Shown one piece after another: positions 60,401 to 64,000 of a stretch of 64,000 nucleotides of DNA. Source of the stretch: Suillus spraguei (Eukaryota > Basidiomycota > Agaricomycetes > Boletales > Suillaceae); assembly GCA_016800925.1 (NCBI GenBank), contig JABCPU010000029.1, positions 124,001-188,000 on the forward strand, given 5' to 3'. The notes below the pieces were generated by a model that saw only the letters and a list, made by a program, of their open reading frames with translations, was not told the origin of the DNA and ran no database searches. The translations under genes were made by a program, and so were the position numbers. Within the stretch, counting starts at the first letter, position 1. Each line of letters starts with the position of its first letter.

Positions 60401-61092
60401 CGGCTCTTGTCAGATCTAGACAGTTGATGAAGAAGCGTGCCCCTCCGTCTTTCGTGGCGATCGGACAGGGCCAACCTCGTGCAGGGGAAAGCAAGGAGCT
60501 CTTGGCTGTTGACAGCGAGATCGAGCTTGTCCGCAAGCTCGTCCCTGCGATGGTCAACCGTACTACAATCTCTGGCGACGTCCAACAGCTCGTCCCGACA
60601 ACAGTCAACCGTACCACAATTTCTGGTGAGGCAGCTACACGAGCAGGTGCACTCCAGGCATTAGAAGAGAGCAACTGGGTGCACCTCGCCTGTCACGGAA
60701 AGCAGGACCCCGAGCAGCCGTACAATTCTCATTTCGTCATGAAAGACGAACCCATCACGCTACTTGATATCATGGAGAAAGACATTCCTCAAGCTGAGTT
60801 CGCGTTCTTATCAGCGTGTCATACCGCCGTCGGCGATAAGGAGACGCCTGACGAGGTGATTCACCTCGCGGCTGGACTGCAATTTTCAGGGTTCAAGAGC
60901 GTGATTGGCACGCTGTGGGAGGTCAACGACGCTTATGTAGAACATGTTGTGAAAGCTTTCTACGAGAATATGTTCAAGGGTGGCGTGATGGATTGTACGA
61001 AGGCGGCCTGGGCACTGAATCGTGCTACGCACGCTGTGAAGACGAAGGTTCCGCTGGAGCAGAGAATGGTTTTCGTCCATATTGGTGTATAG
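57452..61092 (+). CDS. C2-TPR-CHAT protein (predicted caspase-like protease)
   Basis: Five exons (57452-57491, 57549-57711, 57755-57894, 57942-58039, 58093-61092) join in phase to 1146 residues. Residues 1-130 form a C2-like beta domain (YIKLEVIGAKNVRVPSERIP; DTVTLYS; LTLKATVLHSSD), which often binds membranes or partners. Residues about 180-560 are about eight TPR units (for example DLNEAISLYEEALRLRPVGH). A helical linker follows. Residues about 760-1146 are a CHAT domain: the catalytic histidine is in HLACHGKQ (about 1015) and the cysteine in FLSACHTA (about 1056), followed by AAGLQFSGFKSVIGTLWEV. CHAT is a caspase/separase-clan peptidase fold. Bacterial TPR-CHAT proteins act as proteases in immunity; the role in fungi is unknown. 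Both catalytic residues are intact. A 51-bp tandem duplication (LVPAMVNRTTISGD / LVPTTVNRTTISGE) lies near 60538-60639. Confidence 0.92.
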
Positions 61093-61743
61093 TTTCTACT
61101 GTATTGTTTTCATCTGGCATAGGATTTAGATTTTTGTCATCCCGGTCACTGTAGTATCTGTCATTGTAGAATCATCTTCCGTGTTTGTCATACCGTTGTT
61201 TTGCATTCTCTCACATGATGTCGTCTACTAGAGTCTTTTGCAATTCATTCAATGTTCGGAATATTAACGGCAGTATGTTCTTTGTACATTTGTGCAGGGA
61301 GGGAGGATCACGGAAAGCGCTAGTGAGTGTGATTTATCGCAGGAGTTGACTTGACATATGCAGAGCCTGGATTGATCTAGAAGTTGAATGGTAGTTGATG
61401 AGTTCATTCAACATGTCGAGCTCGCACCGGCTAGCACGATAGTTCTAGAGAAGGATGTCACACCATAAGACAAACGGTCTGCAATTGCACGGTCACGGTG
61501 GTATAGCATATATCGTCATAACACAATCGGCGAAACTTGCAAACTACGTATAGAAATATATATACTTTGATAGACTTGATCAGCACTTGCACGAACCTGT
61601 GAGATACACGCAGATAATCAAGACAGAGGGAACGTTCGAGCACTTGTACGCTGACGACGACAATCGAGTGCCACTCACTTGTTAGTCAAGAAGACCTGGT
61701 CTAGTAATTCCAATTCGATCGGAGGATCGGACGTACTACAGCA
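61093..61743. other. Gene-free stretch
   Basis: Holds the 3' UTR of the CHAT gene and nothing else recognised, up to the transposon end at 61744. Confidence 0.4.
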
Positions 61744-62174
61744 GTTTGCATAATAAGAGCGGCCGGCGGTATTTTCCAAAAAAAGCGTGCATTTGCTTTC
61801 GAAAAGTAGTCCTACAAAGATCGATTTTTATCTCAACAACGAAGCAAGCTATTGACATGGTCCAGCCGACAAAACTGATCAGAAAAATCGAACACAGACG
61901 ACCAGCGAAAAAACCAAGCGATTCGGTGAAGTTGGTGGTCACCTGCTCTCAGAGCCAACAGTCTACAAAGATTGATTTTTATTTCAGTAACGAAGCAAGA
62001 TAATGACAAGCGGTAAGATACAAACTTGATAAGAACAATGAGGCGCAGACGACTGTAGAACGAATGGAACGATCTGACGAAGTGGACACTTGTCTCGTGT
62101 CTAGTACTAGTATACAAACCAAATTCACACACATCTCACTTTTCCCGGTCTGCTACATTGCATTGTCTCGCAGG

Positions 62175-62561
62175 ATGGCAAAGGCTCCTGCACGAGTGCG
62201 CAAGGTCAAGGAGCCTCGTAAACGCGGCCGTCCTCCGAAAAAGCAATCACAGCTCCCCAGTGGTACACAGGTGGAAGATCCTTCAAGTCAGGAAGTCGTC
62301 TCAAAGACTAAACCACGGCCACGGCCCATTCCACCAAAAAAGCCTGGCACTTCGTCAGCAGCCACAGTGCCAGGTGAGTCCAGCTCCGCACCAGATGTCG
62401 GCGGAGCTCTCGTCGACAAAAATGAGTTGGTCGGGTCTATACTTGAGGCCAATCTGATACATGTACTCAGCACGTTTATCAAGGTTCCGCTCTCTTGCTT
62501 CTCGAGTGATCTATTGCACACATCAATCAAGCATCATTGTCAACGAGAATCAAGACACTAA
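62175..62561 (+). CDS. AT-hook small protein within the transposon (uncertain)
   Basis: The frame begins MAKAPARVRKVKEPRKRGRP and contains a classic AT-hook (KRGRPPKK) that binds the minor groove of AT-rich DNA. A proline/lysine-rich disordered stretch follows (TKPRPRPIPPKKPGTSS), then a short end. A GT splice donor may lie in the last part (near TTTATCAAGGTTCC), so the true C-terminus is uncertain. It lies between the inverted repeats, opposite the transposase fragment, and may be a second element gene or a captured fragment. No family was recognised beyond the AT-hook. Confidence 0.4.
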   Translation: MAKAPARVRKVKEPRKRGRPPKKQSQLPSGTQVEDPSSQEVVSKTKPRPRPIPPKKPGTSSAATVPGESSSAPDVGGALVDKNELVGSILEANLIHVLSTFIKVPLSCFSSDLLHTSIKHHCQRESRH

Positions 62562-62960
62562 CTTTCCTCCTTGAATATCCCGTGCGATGAAGCGCTCGCC
62601 AGATGGTGGACAATGACGGGTGTTTCCCGCGAGCCTTGCTAATCTCATCACGGAGCTCATCTAGATACATATCACAGCTGCGGGACAAACAGCCATGCAT
62701 GTACTTTTATATGTCAGAATTTGCACAGAAAGAGATTGAATATGGACGCACCTCGATATCTTCCAAGTCCATCATTCGAGTTCTACCACTCTTACCCCTC
62801 TGACTTTCTACGGCTTCCCAGTCAATTTATAGCATCGCGCAATCCTTTCTATTGTCGATTTCCTTGCGCCAGTGTATGCCATGATTTCAGATGTGTCAAG
62901 GAGTGGTAGCATTCGGATGATAATTTCGCATAGTTCTTGCGACGATGTGTGACCTTTCAT
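62540..62960 (-). pseudogene. Tc1/mariner-like transposase, N-terminal fragment
   Basis: From the ATG at 62960: MKGHTSSQELCEIIIRMLPL then EIMAYTGARKSTIERIARCY is a helix-turn-helix of the IS630/Tc1/mariner transposases. After a frame change at about 62815 and an apparent intron (GTGCGT at 62756 to CCGCAG at 62682), a second helix block follows (MYLDELRDEISKARGKHPSL then STIWRALHRTGYSRRK). This is the usual paired DNA-binding region just before the DDE core. The core itself is missing; the frame ends near 62540. The fragment could still bind the element ends but cannot catalyse transposition. Confidence 0.65.
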
Positions 62961-63227
62961 AGTGGGGTAAGGGAGACGTTTGACCGGAGAAAAAAGTGTT
63001 GTTGTAGACTGTTGGCTCTGAGAGCAGGTGACCACCAACTTCACCGAATCGCTTAGTTTTTTCGCTGGTCGTCTGCGTTCGATTTTTCCGATCAGTTTTG
63101 TCGCTTGGACCATGTCAATAGCTTGCTTCGTTGTTGTGATAAAAATCGATCTTTGTAGGACTACTTTTCGAAAACAAATGCACGCTTTTTTTTTTTGGAA
63201 AATACCGCTCTCTTATTATGCAAACTG

Positions 63228-64000
63228 CAAAGATGTGCCGCGTGTACCAGTGACTTCCAAGAGCCCAAAGACCGGAGTAATACAAATAGATGCATGAGGT
63301 TCGCGATCAGTGCCAGGTACTTCGAATGGAAATGTCATCGGTGCGCTCTACCAGACCCAAGGTAAATATAAGCCTGGTGGCTCACGTACACCAGCGTATA
63401 TGGTTCGTTACATCGTAGGCACCTCTTTCCTTAGTTTGTCCCTCACCTTTGTCGTTGTCTCGCTTGAATCCAGAACGTAGTTCTATTCTGTTTCGTGTGT
63501 CTCATCAGTGTTTCTCGTCATTTAGCCACGACTTTTTTTCAGTAAACTCATGAAACCATGAACAGGACCCCGTCGCGAACCTGAATGTTCGGCGTTAACT
63601 TTTCAGCGAGGATCGGCTGCAAATAGGGGGATGTAGGCAGTGGGCATGAAGACGTAACGAAACGCACCTTGGTGTCGAGGATGGGATGGTCGAGCTCGTT
63701 TATGTAGCCTCAATTTTGGCAGCCCATTGCAAAAGGCCCAAGTCCATGCGAGATGCGAGGAAGTGAAAAGGTACATACGAATTATCTGGTATTGAAGGAT
63801 TAATGAAAATCCAGTCAACTAGAGTGCATACGCACTGACGTCAACTGCATCCTCGTCTGATTTATATATCTAATCGTATTCGCGTGTCCTCCCATACGAT
63901 CTTCGACTTGATACATATGAAATGCTTGTTGATCAGTGTAGTACTTGTTGTGCGGATGTAAGGATCGTCTGGTAGTTTGGTTCAAGTTCGATTGGAGGAG
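63228..64000. repeat. Segmental direct duplication, copy 2 (runs off the window)
   Basis: Counterpart of 55623-56498, beginning precisely at the right end of the transposon. Small indels separate the copies, for example a 4-10 bp insertion at 63285-63295. Confidence 0.9.

Larger units (their letters stand above)
61744..63227. mobile_element. Transposon with inverted terminal repeats of about 229 bp
   Basis: CAGTTTGCATAATAAGAG at 61744 is the outer end of a long repeat that returns inverted at 62999-63227. Substitutions are few (for example CATTTGCTTTCGAAAAGTAG against CTACTTTTCGAAAACAAATG). Part of the left repeat is itself echoed directly after it (61957-62075), giving subterminal repeats. 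Inside are an N-terminal piece of a Tc1/mariner-like transposase on the minus strand and an AT-hook reading frame on the plus strand. No catalytic domain is present, so this copy is non-autonomous. Its right end joins the duplicated block at 63228. No clear target duplication was found. Confidence 0.8.

Overview
This is nuclear DNA of a filamentous fungus, almost certainly a mushroom-forming basidiomycete (Agaricomycetes). Genes carry many phase-consistent introns of about 45-60 nt. The housekeeping proteins are fungal (Prm1, Trs65, Elp6, Ade6, Cdc5/Cef1, Hmt1). The repeats are those of Agaricomycete genomes: hAT, PIF/Harbinger, DIRS-type tyrosine-recombinase retroelements and Plavaka/KDZ-like debris. 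There is no operon logic; genes lie on both strands with 0.2-2 kb spacers.

Layout. 1-15.3 kb is a transposon graveyard. It starts with a broken Plavaka/KDZ-like remnant. A hAT copy follows, split at about 4.3 and 12.13 kb by a decayed DIRS element and an apparently intact two-gene Harbinger element (8046-11958). Next come a fragment of the neighbouring cdc5 gene beside a second hAT remnant, and a segmental duplication carrying a small secreted cysteine-rich protein gene (one open copy, one frameshifted copy). 15.4-26.9 kb is gene-rich: cdc5 (with a one-base frameshift), a WD40 pseudogene, tRNA-Pro(UGG), a BRI3-like membrane protein, arginine methyltransferase hmt1 and an epoxide hydrolase. 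27-32.7 kb is repetitive: a deleted hAT copy, a tandem array of tRNA-Leu-like units and several very tight inverted repeats. 32.7-50.6 kb holds PRM1 (mating cell fusion), a short-chain dehydrogenase with a decayed tandem copy, ADE6 (purine synthesis), sorting nexin SNX3, TRAPPII subunit TRS65 and Elongator subunit ELP6. 51.8-64 kb holds a TPR relic, an acidic protein resembling centromere chaperone Scm3 only weakly, a small conserved hypothetical gene, a 1146-residue C2-TPR-CHAT protein, and a duplicated non-coding block whose second copy abuts a transposon with inverted repeats of about 229 bp.

How the genes relate. SNX3 and TRS65 both act in endosome/Golgi trafficking and converge tail to tail; TRS65 and ELP6 diverge from a 239-bp spacer. 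Otherwise neighbours appear functionally unrelated. The most system-like locus is the C2-TPR-CHAT gene, a predicted caspase-like protease with a membrane-targeting-type N-terminus and repeat sensor. The gene models were spliced by eye: reading phases were checked across each junction, but no transcript or homology search was available.
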